Assembly (NCBI GenBank): GCA_033220425.1
Contig: CM065653.1
Span: 4,278,001 to 4,342,000 of the forward strand
Direction: 5' to 3'
Length of the DNA stretch: 64,000 nt
DNA from: Lepraria neglecta
Taxonomy: Eukaryota; Ascomycota; Lecanoromycetes; Lecanorales; Stereocaulaceae
Shown: piece by piece, positions 22,252-32,944 of the stretch
How positions within the stretch are numbered: position 1 is the first letter of the stretch
Layout of the letters: the number at the start of each line of letters is the position of its first letter
Notes under the pieces: model-generated
Database searches by the model: none
What the model was told of the DNA's origin: nothing
Seen by the model: the letters and a program-made list of their open reading frames with translations, nothing else
Program-made: the position numbers and the translations under genes

Positions 22252-22972
22252 ATGAATCCCCAAATGTTCGTCCGCCCTGCCTTAGCCCCAAGCGCCAGCA
22301 AGCACGAGCTCTCTTATCCCTCAATCATGCAGTCGTACTAACTTGTTTTGCGCTTTAGTACCAACCTGGTGATCATACTGGGTATGATGCAAGTATCCAA
22401 GAAGATACCCTTCGAAGATCCTCAAGTTCTCATGGGCATTCGCGCCCTGTACATCATCTCGAACCTGATCATTCTCGGCATCTACCTCTTTATGCAGCAG
22501 AAGATTAATTCGAAGAAAGGTACGTGTACATAGCAGTCAGATCTACAATTTTCATGCGCTAACAAGCGCCTTTGCAGACCTCACGACCCTCAAATACGTC
22601 GAACCACCCCCAATGGGCAGCTCCGAAGAGCCCAAACTCGTCACCACCACCGTTCACTCCTACGATCTGCAACAGCTACGTGGGATGTTCAAGTCGCAAC
22701 TCATGGGCGTTGGAATGATGGGCGTTATGCATCTGTACTTCCAGTACACCAACCCTCTTCTCATCCAGTCGATCATCCCTCTGAAGGGCGCATTTGAGGG
22801 AAACTTGGTCAAGATCCATTTGTTCGGCCAGCCGGCTATTGGGGATTTGAAGAGACCGTGGAAGGCTGCGGGTGGCTTTATGGGAATGGGTGGTGCTGGG
22901 GAGGTCAAGGCTGACAAGAAGAGTATTGAGCAGGCTGAGAGGGCAGGCAGTGGAGGCGTTAAGGAGGAATAG
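22252..22972 (+). CDS. PHO88: PHO88/SND3 ER membrane protein
   Basis: Exons 22252-22265, 22359-22519 and 22578-22972 give 189 residues, matching the yeast Pho88 length (188). In yeast this ER membrane protein was found through phosphate uptake and is Snd3 of the SRP-independent targeting pathway for membrane proteins. The family sequence is clear: MNPQ then ITNLVIILGMMQVSKKIPFE, LMGIRALYIISNLIILGIYL, a YFQYTNPLLIQSIIPLKG segment and a WKAAGGFMG tail rich in Gly and Lys. The first exon has only 14 nt (MNPQ and part of Ile), and intron 1 (93 nt) uses the rare donor GTTCGT. It lies 377 bases upstream of RAD14 in the same direction. Intact. Confidence 0.95.
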
Positions 22973-23349
22973 ATTGCGCTGCATGGGCTTGGGGAATGAC
23001 GCGCGGACGCATATTTGCGCGGTCGATGTGTATAGATAAAGGCTGTGTCCATAGATGGCATTTGGCTCTTATTTCGAATCTCGGTGTGCTGTGGTATCAC
23101 AAACTGCTTTGGCTTGCACACGAACAACGTTAGAGATGCTTTATATCCTCCAATCCCACCATAAACTCTGAGCTGCTGACATGTTGCTGTAACCGTCATT
23201 GACTTATTGTTTTCCGCATAACCACCCGCCACCTTCTCCAACACCAGAATCTTTTTAGAACTGAACATTCATACCCATGCAGCAATCCTGGCAAAACAAT
23301 CTCAGATTAAGATCACCAGAGACAGCATATAGATTGTTTGAACGCCATA
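22973..23349. other. Intergenic between PHO88 and RAD14
   Basis: 3' flank of PHO88 and promoter of RAD14; nothing else seen. Confidence 0.5.
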
Positions 23350-24524
23350 ATGGCTGAACGACCATCTACGCCTCCCCAGCAAACAGCGGCCTCTAACCCA
23401 AGTGGGTCTTCACGACCTCCTCCCACCCCAGAGCAAGTCAGGACAATAGTATACTTCACTTCACCCTTGCTCTGTCTCCAGCCTAACCGTACATCCAGGA
23501 AATCAATCGCCTAAATGCCAAAGCCCTCCGAGACCAACGCGAAGCCGAAGCCCGCAAGCAAGATCCTCCCTCCCTCAACCGCACTCCCAGCAACCTCGCC
23601 GCAGGCCAAAAGCGACCTCACTCCGCAACTACATCCAATGTCCCCTCAACCCTACGAGATGGCCGAAGCACAGACTCCGCGAAGCCTGGTGGCTTTCGCC
23701 CGCTGGACGACATACAGCCCGCGCGGAACTTTACGAAATTCGTGGAGTATGACTTCAGCAAGATGACAGATACGAAGGGTGGCTTCCTGACAGTCGAAGA
23801 TGATCCACATAACAGGGCTTTACATGCCAAGAATGCGGATGAGAAGCCAGCGCATATGACTATGAAGGAGTGGGAGAGGCATCAGCTACTACGTTCATTA
23901 CGGGAGCAGAAAGCTGGACCGTTTGAGCCGGGGCTGAGTGTGCTGAAGAAGGAGGAGAACAAGGTGTGCAGGGAGTGTGGGAGTCTGGAGATCGATTGGA
24001 AGTGGGAAGACGTTTTTGGGTGTGCTGTGTGTAATGCTTGTAAAGAGAAGCTGCCGGAGAAGTACAGTCTTCTTACGAAGACGGAGGCGAGGGAGGACTA
24101 TCTTTTGACGGACCCAGAGCTCAAGGATGAGGAATTACTGCCGCATCTTGAGAGGCCGAATCCGCATAAGTCTACGTGGAATAACATGATGCTTTATCTA
24201 CGGTATCAAGTGGAGGGGTATGCTTTTGAGAAGAAATGGGGCTCAGCGGAGAAGCTGGATGAGGAGTTTGAGAAGAGGGAGGGCGAGAAGAAGAGAAGGA
24301 AGGAGGACAAGTTTAAGAGTAAGCTAGAGGAATTGAAGAAGAAGACGAGAGTGGAGGCTTATAGGAGGAATAGAAGAGGTGATGGGGGTGGTGAGTTTGG
24401 TGATGAGGTGGGGAGATGTGGGAAGCATACTCACGTTTGGGGAAGGCCGGTCGACAATGAGGAGGGTGTGGGGGTAAAGACGTGTGTGGAGTGTGGGATG
24501 GAGGTGGAAGAGCTTGAGTTCTAG
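23350..24524 (+). CDS. RAD14: DNA repair protein Rad14 (XPA homologue)
   Basis: Exons 23350-23436 and 23499-24524 (62-nt intron) encode an intact 370-residue XPA/Rad14, the damage-verification scaffold of nucleotide excision repair in the nucleus. The amino part is disordered and Pro/Ser-rich with a helical REAEARKQ segment. Then come YDFSKMTDTKGGFLT, the XPA zinc finger with C-x2-C-x17-C-x2-C spacing (CREC to CNAC), YSLLTKTEAREDYLLTDPEL and the DNA-binding core with HKSTWNNMMLYLRYQVE. The carboxy end has a long Lys/Glu helix and a second Cys/His cluster (RCGKHTHVWGRP, CVECGMEVEELEF), which is typical of fungal members. The ATG chosen keeps frame through the intron and gives a normal amino end. 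Confidence 0.95.
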
Positions 24525-25062
24525 ATGTAGCACGTGCTGCGCTTTGAAGGAATATTTTACTACAGCTCCGCATCATATAGCCTCGAATCCTAAACAGGAC
24601 CATTCCCCATGTATGCTCCTGGCATTTGAGACCAAATACATGTCATTTTTGACTTGTTGTGGCTATGAGAAACAATGTTCGTTGAAAAGGTTAGAGCGAA
24701 AAACGGCATGTCTCTCTCAGCCCTACAACTTAGCGCATAGATTTCTGCCAAGCACCAGTCCAACTGCCAAAGCGTTAACGCCCCTAGTCAAAGCTGTGTA
24801 CACCTGTTGCCAATAAACAGAGCTACTTGCCCCGAAAAGCCTACCTGCAGGAAGATTCAGAGCAACAGAGCACGATATAGCGCCAGAGAACCTCGCCACT
24901 ATCCTGGACTCTCGCCAACAAAAGTTCAGACCTCGAGGGAAAGCTTCGCGACAACAGCGTCAAAAGAAGTCTAAAACTCTCAGCAAAAGTCCTACCCTGA
25001 GCCGATCAATACTGGTGGGGGATCAACTCATGATTGTACGGCTATAAGAGCCGAGGCGATCA
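24525..25062. other. Intergenic between RAD14 and striatin
   Basis: About 540 bases with no supported gene; contains the striatin leader region. Confidence 0.5.
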
Positions 25063-27843
25063 ATGGCATGGCAGAACTCCGCTGGCATGGGGGGCAGCGG
25101 AGGGAGTGCCGGAGGGGGGAGCGAGGCAGGTAATAGTGGAGGGCAGCAACAGGGGACCGAATATACGTTACAAGGTGAGTTCAAAATCGCCGTGGAGACG
25201 CTTGGTGGTGCTCTCGGGACGGCGCCCTGTGACTACAATAGCTAAGCTACTTTCACTGACAGGTGTAATGCGCTTTCTGCAAACCGAATGGCACCGACAC
25301 GAGCGAGACCGAAACGCTTGGCAGATTGAACGAGCGGAAATGAAGTCACGAATAGGGAAGCTAGAAGGCGATGGACGGACAAACAAGCGGTTACGGGAGT
25401 CCATGGACAAGCACATCAGGATACTGGAGCATGCATTGAAGAAGGAAAGAGGAAAGGCGAAAGCTGCTCAAGCTGAGGGGCAGACAGAAGAGAAGAAGGA
25501 AGACAAGCAGGAAACAAAACAAGAAGGAAAACCAGACGTGAAACGTGGGTTAATCAAGGACGTTCAACTTGCTTATAGCTAACATAATTACGCAGCTAAA
25601 CCTCCTAAACCTCACAACTCCTTCCTAGACCTCGAGAACGAAGATTCCGCTGCTCCCAACCTCAGACACGAATCAGAAAGAGACAGGTCGCGCCTATACC
25701 TCGGAAAGTGCATAGAAGAAGTCTCATACCACGTCCTATCATACAATCCGCAGCAGCAATACACCGAAGAGCAGGAGCAGGTGTTACAAAACCATCATTA
25801 CGCCAACAACCAGCAACCTCAGCAACAGCAGCAGTCATTGGAAGATGTGTACGTCCAACAACGGCAAAAGCAGCAACCGAACAACATTGGCATACTGGGA
25901 CCCTCTCCTTTACCCAACCATCAACCTCCGCCTATACCTCGAGTCTCGGACATCCCAGCGCTCTCTCGTGGATCACAGCAATCAGAACAGTCATCTTACA
26001 TGACTCGAAGTTTGCCTGAACGACAAGCGCAATCACAGAACCCCCCTCTTACTGCCATCGACCGATCTAATCAACCTCGCTCGAGTTACAATTATCCCAC
26101 CCCCGAAGAGCAAGCCGAAAAGGTCACACACAGCTACGATGCCTTTGGCCGCCCCGTACCTTCACGAGAAGAGGAGGATAATCAAAATCAACGAATATCC
26201 GAGGAGCCTGATGTTGCAGACACAGACGGGTGGAATTTTGACGATCCCCCAGAACATCCTTCAGCAGATGAGCGGCCAGCGCCCGACTTCTCAATCCCCC
26301 AGCGCCCTGATACCGACCTATTTCCACCTGCAAATGAAGCCCCTCTGAAATCTCCCACCCGCGGTGCACTTGGATCGCACAGAAGAAAAAGCTCGTTAAC
26401 AAGGAGACGGCAGAGCGATGGATCACATGAGCTGAGAGAGCTTTCAACGTCACATGGAGGTAGCTTTAAAGGCGATCCTGGTCAATTTAAGGTCCGTTTT
26501 GCGTTCAGGGGCCATCTCGATGTTGTAAGGTCGGTTATCTTCACTGGCGGAGGAAGCCCTGCGCAACCAGAAATTTGTACAGCTGGAGACGATGGGATGA
26601 TCAAGAGGTGGACAGCTGGCAGTGCGCCACATAAAGGGGAGGATCTGGACTTGAAGTGCGACCATACTCATCGAGGTCATACTGGTGCAGTGCTCTCGTT
26701 GGCAGCGTCACCCGCATACCAACCTTTCTCGAACGGTGGCAGAGCTCAAGGAGATGGGTGGGTCTTCTCGGGTGGACAAGATGCTACAGTGCGAGTATGG
26801 GAGCGAGGAAGAGTGGATCCGAAGGCTACATTGGATGGCCACACAGATGCTGTATGGACTGTCTGCGTCCTGCCTGGGTCATCTGCATCAATCCTTGGGG
26901 ATCAATCTCACCACCACGGAGGTGCGGATCGGACGATACTTGCCTCTGGCGCCGCAGATGGCACTATCCTCGTCTGGGCTGTAAACACGCCACCTCAGCT
27001 CTCCTCACCACAGACAGGCTCAAGAAGAGGGCCAGGAGGAAGTCGAAGAGCGAACTCTGTGTCCTCGGGTTCAAACTTCCCATCATCACCACAACCCAAC
27101 ATAGCCACATCAAGACCATTTCAGTACTCGCTTGTCCACCGAATAGAGAGAGCCAACCACCCATCACCAACATGCATAAGTCCCCTCTCAATGGGCGGCG
27201 ATACCTTTGTCGTCTCCTTCGCTGATGCCTCCGTCTTGATATTTGGTACCAAAACAGGAGAGGAGATGGTTGGCATGGCGAGCTTAGAAACCTACGATGG
27301 CACACCAGGCACATCTGTCAATTCCGTAGCTGCCACAACCGTTGGACTAGACGGCACTCTCAGCTTTGATAGTAGTCGAAGTATCTCAGAGGATGAGAGC
27401 GTAGTTCATGGCGCTACCGGCTCAAGCAGTGGTGTGGAGGGCATAGTACTCAGTGGGCACGAAGATCGCTACATACGCTTCTTCGATGCCAATAGCGGTA
27501 AGTGCCCACTTCACTCCTCTCAGCCCCCCTGCATAACCCCTCCGAACATCGTACTAACACTTCCGTAGGTCAATGCACCTACAACATGCTCGCGCACCCT
27601 TCCGCTATCTCCTGCCTCTCCCTCTCCCCATCAGGCGCCGAACTCGTTTCCGCTGGGCACGATGCTAGTCTAAGGTTCTGGTCACTCGAGAAGCGATCAT
27701 GCTCGCAGGAAATTACAAGCCCTCGATTGATGCGTGGTGAAGGTGTCTGCAGCGTTGTGTGGAGCCAAGACGGACGATGGGTCGTCAGTGGAGGCGGCGA
27801 CGGCGTGGTCAAGGTCTTTTCAAGAGATAGAGATGCGAGGTAA
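25063..27843 (+). CDS. Striatin family protein (PRO11/StrA-type), STRIPAK scaffold
   Basis: Four exons (25063-25174, 25263-25544, 25596-27497, 27569-27843) encode an intact 856-residue striatin, the scaffold subunit of the STRIPAK phosphatase-kinase complex that in filamentous fungi is needed for fruiting-body development, hyphal fusion and growth (known for Sordaria PRO11). After a Gly/Ser-rich leader comes the caveolin-binding and coiled-coil core [20 protein letters not shown] with [15 protein letters not shown], then a Gln-rich disordered region, and a carboxy half of WD40 repeats ([87 protein letters not shown]). All phases join. The gene is collinear with PHO88 and RAD14. Confidence 0.95.
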
Positions 27844-28380
27844 GGGATTATGTGGGAATAGAGGAGAAGAGCATGATGTTAGAAAGACCAAGGCCCTTAC
27901 TGTTCATATTCTTGTACCTCTTTTGGGGCTATTTACGCATGATTGGGTGCGGAGCGCAGCATGCATAGCATACGTACGCATTTGATACCACGGGATGCTC
28001 GTGTCTAGGCTTTGTGGCATCTCGGGGGGAATATTTCATTATGGGTTTGATTCTTGTCATTGTTGTTCAATACAATACCACTTAAGTGTAGACAGAAATG
28101 GCATGATATGGAGTTTAACCACACTCTCTCCTGTCCAGATTACCTGAGCGTTGTTTCTGAAACCGCGAACCGATTGAGTGCTAAGCATAGTTTGGAAGGG
28201 AGAGAGCTATGAGAAGCGTTAGACGCATTGATAGCATCAGACACTGAATCATGAGGGCATCTGTCATAACAAGCGTATATACACCTTACTGGCCAAGAAC
28301 AAACTCTGCTTTTGGATATCTTGGCGGTACATGGTATCACAATCTGGACTCATGACAATCTTCCTTCACTCCATCTCTTT
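27844..28380. other. Intergenic between convergent genes
   Basis: Shared 3' flank of striatin and the histidine-phosphatase-like gene, which point towards each other. No gene seen. Confidence 0.5.
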
Positions 28381-29853
28381 TCAGGCTTTTGGAGCAACAT
28401 TGCCCTGCCTCGCCCCAGCAGTCAACCTATTCTTCCTGACCACCCTTAACCCGGCAATCAACATAATAGTCGCCTCAACACCAAGTATCACAGCAAGTGT
28501 AACCATCGCTCCAATGACACCAGCCACAGTCTTGCTGATTCCACCACTGCTGCTTCCACTGCCTCCCGAAGTAGATGAGCCAGACGCAGATGTGGTCGGG
28601 GAAGCGCAAACACCAGTGCTGTTACCGCAGGCTTCACACCACGCTGATTGGCTGCCGACGGCGAACTTGTTCATGCCGCTGACGAAATCGGACCAGGACA
28701 GTGTGGTGTTTGATTGGCCGAAGAGAGGGTAGGCGACTGGAACACTATTGTTCCCCGTGGTCCCATTGTGAAAGAGGAAGCGCACGCCTAGGTCTTCTGG
28801 TGCTGGGAATGGGCTTGGAGCTGCGTTGGTGAAGAGCTCGAATGTCATCGTCGACGCATAATCTGGCACGCCGTAGAAATCTGGATTCGCTTGCGTAAGA
28901 TTCGCGAGGCCGAAGAATGATTGGAATCCGCCGTATGCGCCGAATTGGATGTTTATTGGTTTTTTTCCTGCTCCTGCGACTGTAGTGTTTAGGGCTTGAA
29001 CGATCTGAGCGGCGAGAGTTGCGCCGGTCATGGCGCGGATAGGGTCGGAGGCGTTGTAGGCGAGGTTGTATTCGTGCGTGTCTGCTAGGGTGCGGATTTG
29101 GAGGAGGGTGTCGTTTGTGAGGATGGAGGAGGAGGGGATTGTGGTGTTGTGGATTTCGGCTACGTTGATGTAGTCGAATACTGGGCTTGGTTAGATTGGT
29201 ACTTGTACTGTAGGGAGAGGATACAGACTGGAGTAGGCATTCTTGAAATTTGTCTCGTTGGCTGGAATAGTCGAGTTGACGACTGGTTCCAAGCTCGTAT
29301 AGAAACCCATCGTGCTATTCTTCAACATCATGTACTCGGGCGAGGCGAAGTAATTGTTCGAGCTGACAATGGCTTTGGCGCAGTTGCCAGAGCCTTGTAG
29401 CCATGCACTGTCTTCACTGCCTGTCCCAGAGGTGACAGTCCCAACAGGGATGATCTGATATCCATTCAGCGGCACCTGCACAACCGTCCCATTCCTCAAT
29501 GTCTGCTGGCCGAGCGTGGGGCCGACTGGGGGGTATAGTCCTTGCAGGAAACCTAGGCAGGAGGGCATGAGAACATCGTCGAGCGGCGCGGAGGCTGCAA
29601 TTTGTGATTGCTTGACGACGTCAGGTTCGATGCCGTGGATCTGGGAGGTGGACCCATTGGCGATGTATTGGTCGCGAAACCAGGTGCCGGAGGAGAAAAT
29701 CTCGCTGTAGCCTAGGTCTGTCAAGACTGTAGACGGAGTTGATTTGGACGTGCGATCACCATGGCGGGAGAATATATAAAGACCTAGTACGGTCTCTGCT
29801 GCAGTAGAAAGAGAAGGAAGGAGCGTTAGAGAGAGGAGCGTCTGGGGAAGCAT
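28381..29853 (-). CDS. Membrane-anchored histidine acid phosphatase-like protein
   Basis: Exons 29853-29229 and 29180-28381 (48-nt intron with a GTCTGT donor) give 474 residues. A signal peptide (residues 1 to about 19) is followed by the histidine phosphatase clade-2 motif RHGDRT at residues 30-35, many N-glycosylation sites, paired cysteines (SGNCAKA, EACGNSTGVCAS), a Ser/Gly stalk, and one membrane segment near residues 430-460 (VAGVIGAMVTLAVILGVEAT) with a basic cytosolic end. It should sit on the outside of the plasma membrane or in the vacuole. The usual second catalytic motif HD is not found; the corresponding place reads INIQFGAYGGFQSFFGLA. It may therefore be a weak or altered enzyme. 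A start ten codons upstream (29883) is possible. Confidence 0.85.
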
Positions 29854-30462
29854 TTTGACAACTGCTGTTGTTAACAACTTCAAGGCGGTAGAGACGACGC
29901 AGAGCTAAGAGAAAGAGAGAAAGAGAGGAAAAAGAAGTCTTCTTCCAGTGGAGAAATAAAACATCCATTCAATTGGTCTTATCAACGCCAACCCCGGGAT
30001 ATACCAACCCCACGTCAGTAGTCAGTTAGTAGTAGGCCATTGATAGAGGGTGGTGCGGGCGAGTTCGGAGAAAGGACCCTAAGTAAGAAGGTGATAGTCC
30101 TAGGTGCCACCAGGGCCCAAATATTCTAGGCCCTAGCTTGTAGGTCGATCATGACGCTGGAAAAGGCAGTTGGATGCTGACATCTGGATATCTTCATGTA
30201 TTCCGCAAGGTGGTGTACTTTTTTGTTGGAGGATGGGTGTGGATGAAGGAGATTTGGTGGGGACAAAATGCCCTCACGGCGGGTATTTTAGAGCTAATAG
30301 CCAACCGTTCACTGTCCTTCTGGCCTTCTGGTGGGGTCCGTACCTTATCCTCTGCTGCCTGCTTGGCCATGCCTCAAAACTGACTCTGTGGGTATAAACA
30401 TGAAGAATTAAGTTTAAAACATATAATTTCACCAGATTCAAGAGCCGGAGCAAGCAAATATT
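29854..30462. other. Intergenic, divergent promoter region
   Basis: Separates the minus-strand phosphatase from the plus-strand hydrolase relic. Apart from the pyrimidine tract noted separately, nothing is recognised. Confidence 0.45.
29898..29946 (-). promoter_or_regulatory. Pyrimidine-rich tract upstream of the phosphatase
   Basis: On the coding strand 45-93 bases before the ATG is a dense CT run (CTTTCTCTCTTTCTCTTAG). Such CT blocks are common near fungal transcription starts, so I read it as core promoter or leader. Confidence 0.4.
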
Positions 30463-31459
30463 ATGGCTACATACCGAGAGCCCTTAACACTTCCGCCCAA
30501 GTCAGAGCACACCCACAGCATAACTCCATTGAATGGACGCGGTTTATATGGCCATGACTTCGGTTCCGATCTTCTCAAAGCCATAGATTCGCGGGGTAAC
30601 ACCCTTCAAAAGTTATTCCCAGGCATGAAATTCATCTTCCCAACCACAACAGAAAGGCCTTCAACCCAACTTGGTGGCTACGCCATTTCTTCCTGGTTTG
30701 ACTGCTTCTCACTGATCGACCCTGGCGAACGCTCGGAGCTCCAAATTGAAGGCTTGAGAGAGAGTTCGACATTTATCAATGGAATATTGGACAAGGAATC
30801 GCAGGAGATTGGGGTTGAGAACGTTTTTTTGGGTGATTTGAGCCAGGGGTGCGCAACCGCATTGTACACACTCCTCACTTATCTGCCAGTCGGTGGCAGG
30901 AATCTGGGCGGTTTCGTAGGAATCAGTAGCTAGTTGCCCATACAGAAGCCATTGGATCAATTTACCATTGCAGCCAGAGGCCAAAAGAATGGGCAAACTG
31001 CCCAACTCAAGGAAGATTCGCAGGCAGCGGACCACAATGTGGACATCCAAGCTCGGGATATCGACCTTGCGCGGCACCTAATAAACATTCCAAAAGTCAA
31101 CGGTTCAACTACTAAACATGGTCACTTATCCGTCTTTATGGGCCACGGTGAAGCTGATGACGGTGTGTCTGTGGCCCTTGGCAGGGTAGCAGCCTCAACT
31201 TTGACCAATTTGGGACTGGGTGTTACGTTCAAGACATATGAAGGATTGGGACATGGTAAGTCATTTCGGAGTCCAAATTTCCCCCTTTGACCTAACCTCT
31301 GAGTCTTGAGACATGTCTTGGGAGCCTTTGCTCTCTAGACAAGTTTCAAGCCTCCAGATACCGTCTTGGACAGGCAATGCTGACTCCGAACTTTTTATAT
31401 AGGTGGCGGGATGGCGATGAAATCGATGGTATTGCCCAATTTTTGGCCTCAAAATCTAG
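30463..31459 (+). pseudogene. Acyl-protein-thioesterase/carboxylesterase-like hydrolase pseudogene
   Basis: Resembles the phospholipase/carboxylesterase family (alpha/beta hydrolases such as acyl-protein thioesterases). SEHTHSITPLNGRGLYGHDF occupies the place of the HGRG oxyanion loop, FLGDLSQGCATALYTLL holds the nucleophile Ser in a degenerate GxSxG (Gly changed to Asp-Leu), LSVFMGHGEADDGV gives the Asp, and VTFKTYEGLGHG the His. The frame is cut by TAG at 30931-30933 in ISS-LPIQ, where Trp fits the family. A GT-AG intron begins after the GLGH codons near 31256, and the likely last exon ends with WRDGDEIDGIAQFLASK. The stop together with the degraded HGRG and GxSxG motifs points to loss of function. 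Confidence 0.65.
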
Positions 31460-31818
31460 GTTGGCTACCGTGACTTCTAATAGGTCCAGTTGATAAAGTC
31501 CCTTCGGATACGCCCGAACTGGAATTCTCCAAATCTGATTGTCTTTTACACTCAAAAATACATCAACTTGTGTTTACGCCAAGGTCGCTGACATTGGGAG
31601 CGTTCATAAGAACACTGGAAGCGTTCAAAAGAGCTGGTAAAACCGTTGAACCTTGGTTGCCATCCGTGATCTGATGGTTGATGTCCGAGTCTGTCGGCCA
31701 AAGAAAAACTCCAATATTCGAGCTACTGCCTGTTGCACGCCATAAATCGTGAGCATGTAACAGCGCCTTGCGTGGCTCATGGTGCCAGAACCAGATCTTC
31801 GAAGTGATTCTTACTCAC
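31460..31818. other. Unresolved stretch between two relics
   Basis: May contain the last exon of the minus-strand relic to the right, after its donor at about 31818. I could not join it with confidence. Confidence 0.3.
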
Positions 31819-32405
31819 CTGTAGGTCCCCAACCAGCCAGCTTCAGCGGCACCAACCAATCATTTTCCACAATTCGCCCCGCCTTACGTATCGACGTAAA
31901 TGTCGTAGTGTCGTATTACGCATACAGCTTGTAGATATTCCCAGGTAGCTCTCCCTGTACAAACCTGTCCAGCGTTACGATTGCAAGGGTGCATGAATCT
32001 GCGCCAGATGTGAGCTCATCTTGCCCCTAGCGAATCTTCCATCTGCTCTGTGCTTTTTCCACCGAACCAAAACCTCAAGTAAGATTTGTTTTACTAACAG
32101 TCCACTTGGCAGGAGTCCAAATCCAAGGATTCTTCGTCTTGGGAGTCCGTCCCAGGGCATGGAATTCATACGGGACATCTAGGCCTCTGATAACATGATC
32201 GATGTACACCTGGTGCACAGCAGCAAAGCAGTCTTCGATGAGGAAGTGATCGGATGTTCATTTCTGATATGATTCGGGAGTGGTGCAGCGTAAGTTTGCG
32301 GTAAGATTTGAGGCCAGGTTTTCGGAGAATGCCAGGTTGAGAGGGGAGGTAGTCGTGAGAGCGAGGGCCGAGGAGAAGGGCGAGCAACAACATCGAAGTA
32401 AAGAG
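31819..32405 (-). pseudogene. Unidentified protein-coding relic with several stops
   Basis: One minus-strand frame shows sustained protein-like sequence interrupted by stops: FSSALALTTTSPLNLAFSE (possibly a secretory leader), HFLIEDCFAAVHQVYIDHVI, RTPKTKNPWIWTPAKWTVSK, IVTLDRFVQGELPGNIYKLY and AGRIVENDWLVPLKLAGWG, ending at a good donor (GTGAGT) near 31818. At least four stops interrupt it: two TGA, one TAG and one TAA. The aromatic-rich blocks look like a conserved fold but I do not recognise the family. It lies between two other damaged genes, and no undamaged reading is available. Confidence 0.35.
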
Positions 32406-32944
32406 CTCAAGGTAGGTACAGTATTTTTACCATGCTCGCACTTAATCTACTCAGCGCCTCTGCACTTCCAGAGGTGCCTTACATTTAGGCAATGGGAGCG
32501 TTCCCGCTATATACGTACGGTAGATACATTAATGCGGCTACACTGTTCCAGATCATCTTGCTTGCGATGCGTTCCAGGTCCGTGGTCAGATCATCACTCA
32601 AAGATGGTTGTACCAGATTAAGACAGGTGACCATCTTCTCTCAGCTACCCTATACCTTAGAGTCCCCAGAGTCAGGCGCGCATCTCCAGGATAATGCGCG
32701 TAGTGCATTGTGATCGCCGCTATAGACAGATACCGCACGCACGGTTGAGATGGTCGGGTCGCTTCAGGGATCTTGAGAGGGCAAATTTAATATCAGATTG
32801 ATACAAAGAAAATAGAGCTCTGTTGATTGGTTTGACATGCTGCGCTATGCAGTAACTATTCTGTGAGATTGTCAAAAAAAATAACTCAGACAGCCGCCTT
32901 CACCTTGGAAATAGAGGCTCTAATCCGATGCGCTTTGGATCCAT
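32406..32944. other. Intergenic, nothing seen
   Basis: 3' side of the intact P450; no supported frame. Confidence 0.4.

Noticed and set aside
22660-23268. 202-codon minus-strand frame
   Set aside because: Antisense to the last exon of PHO88 and its flank.
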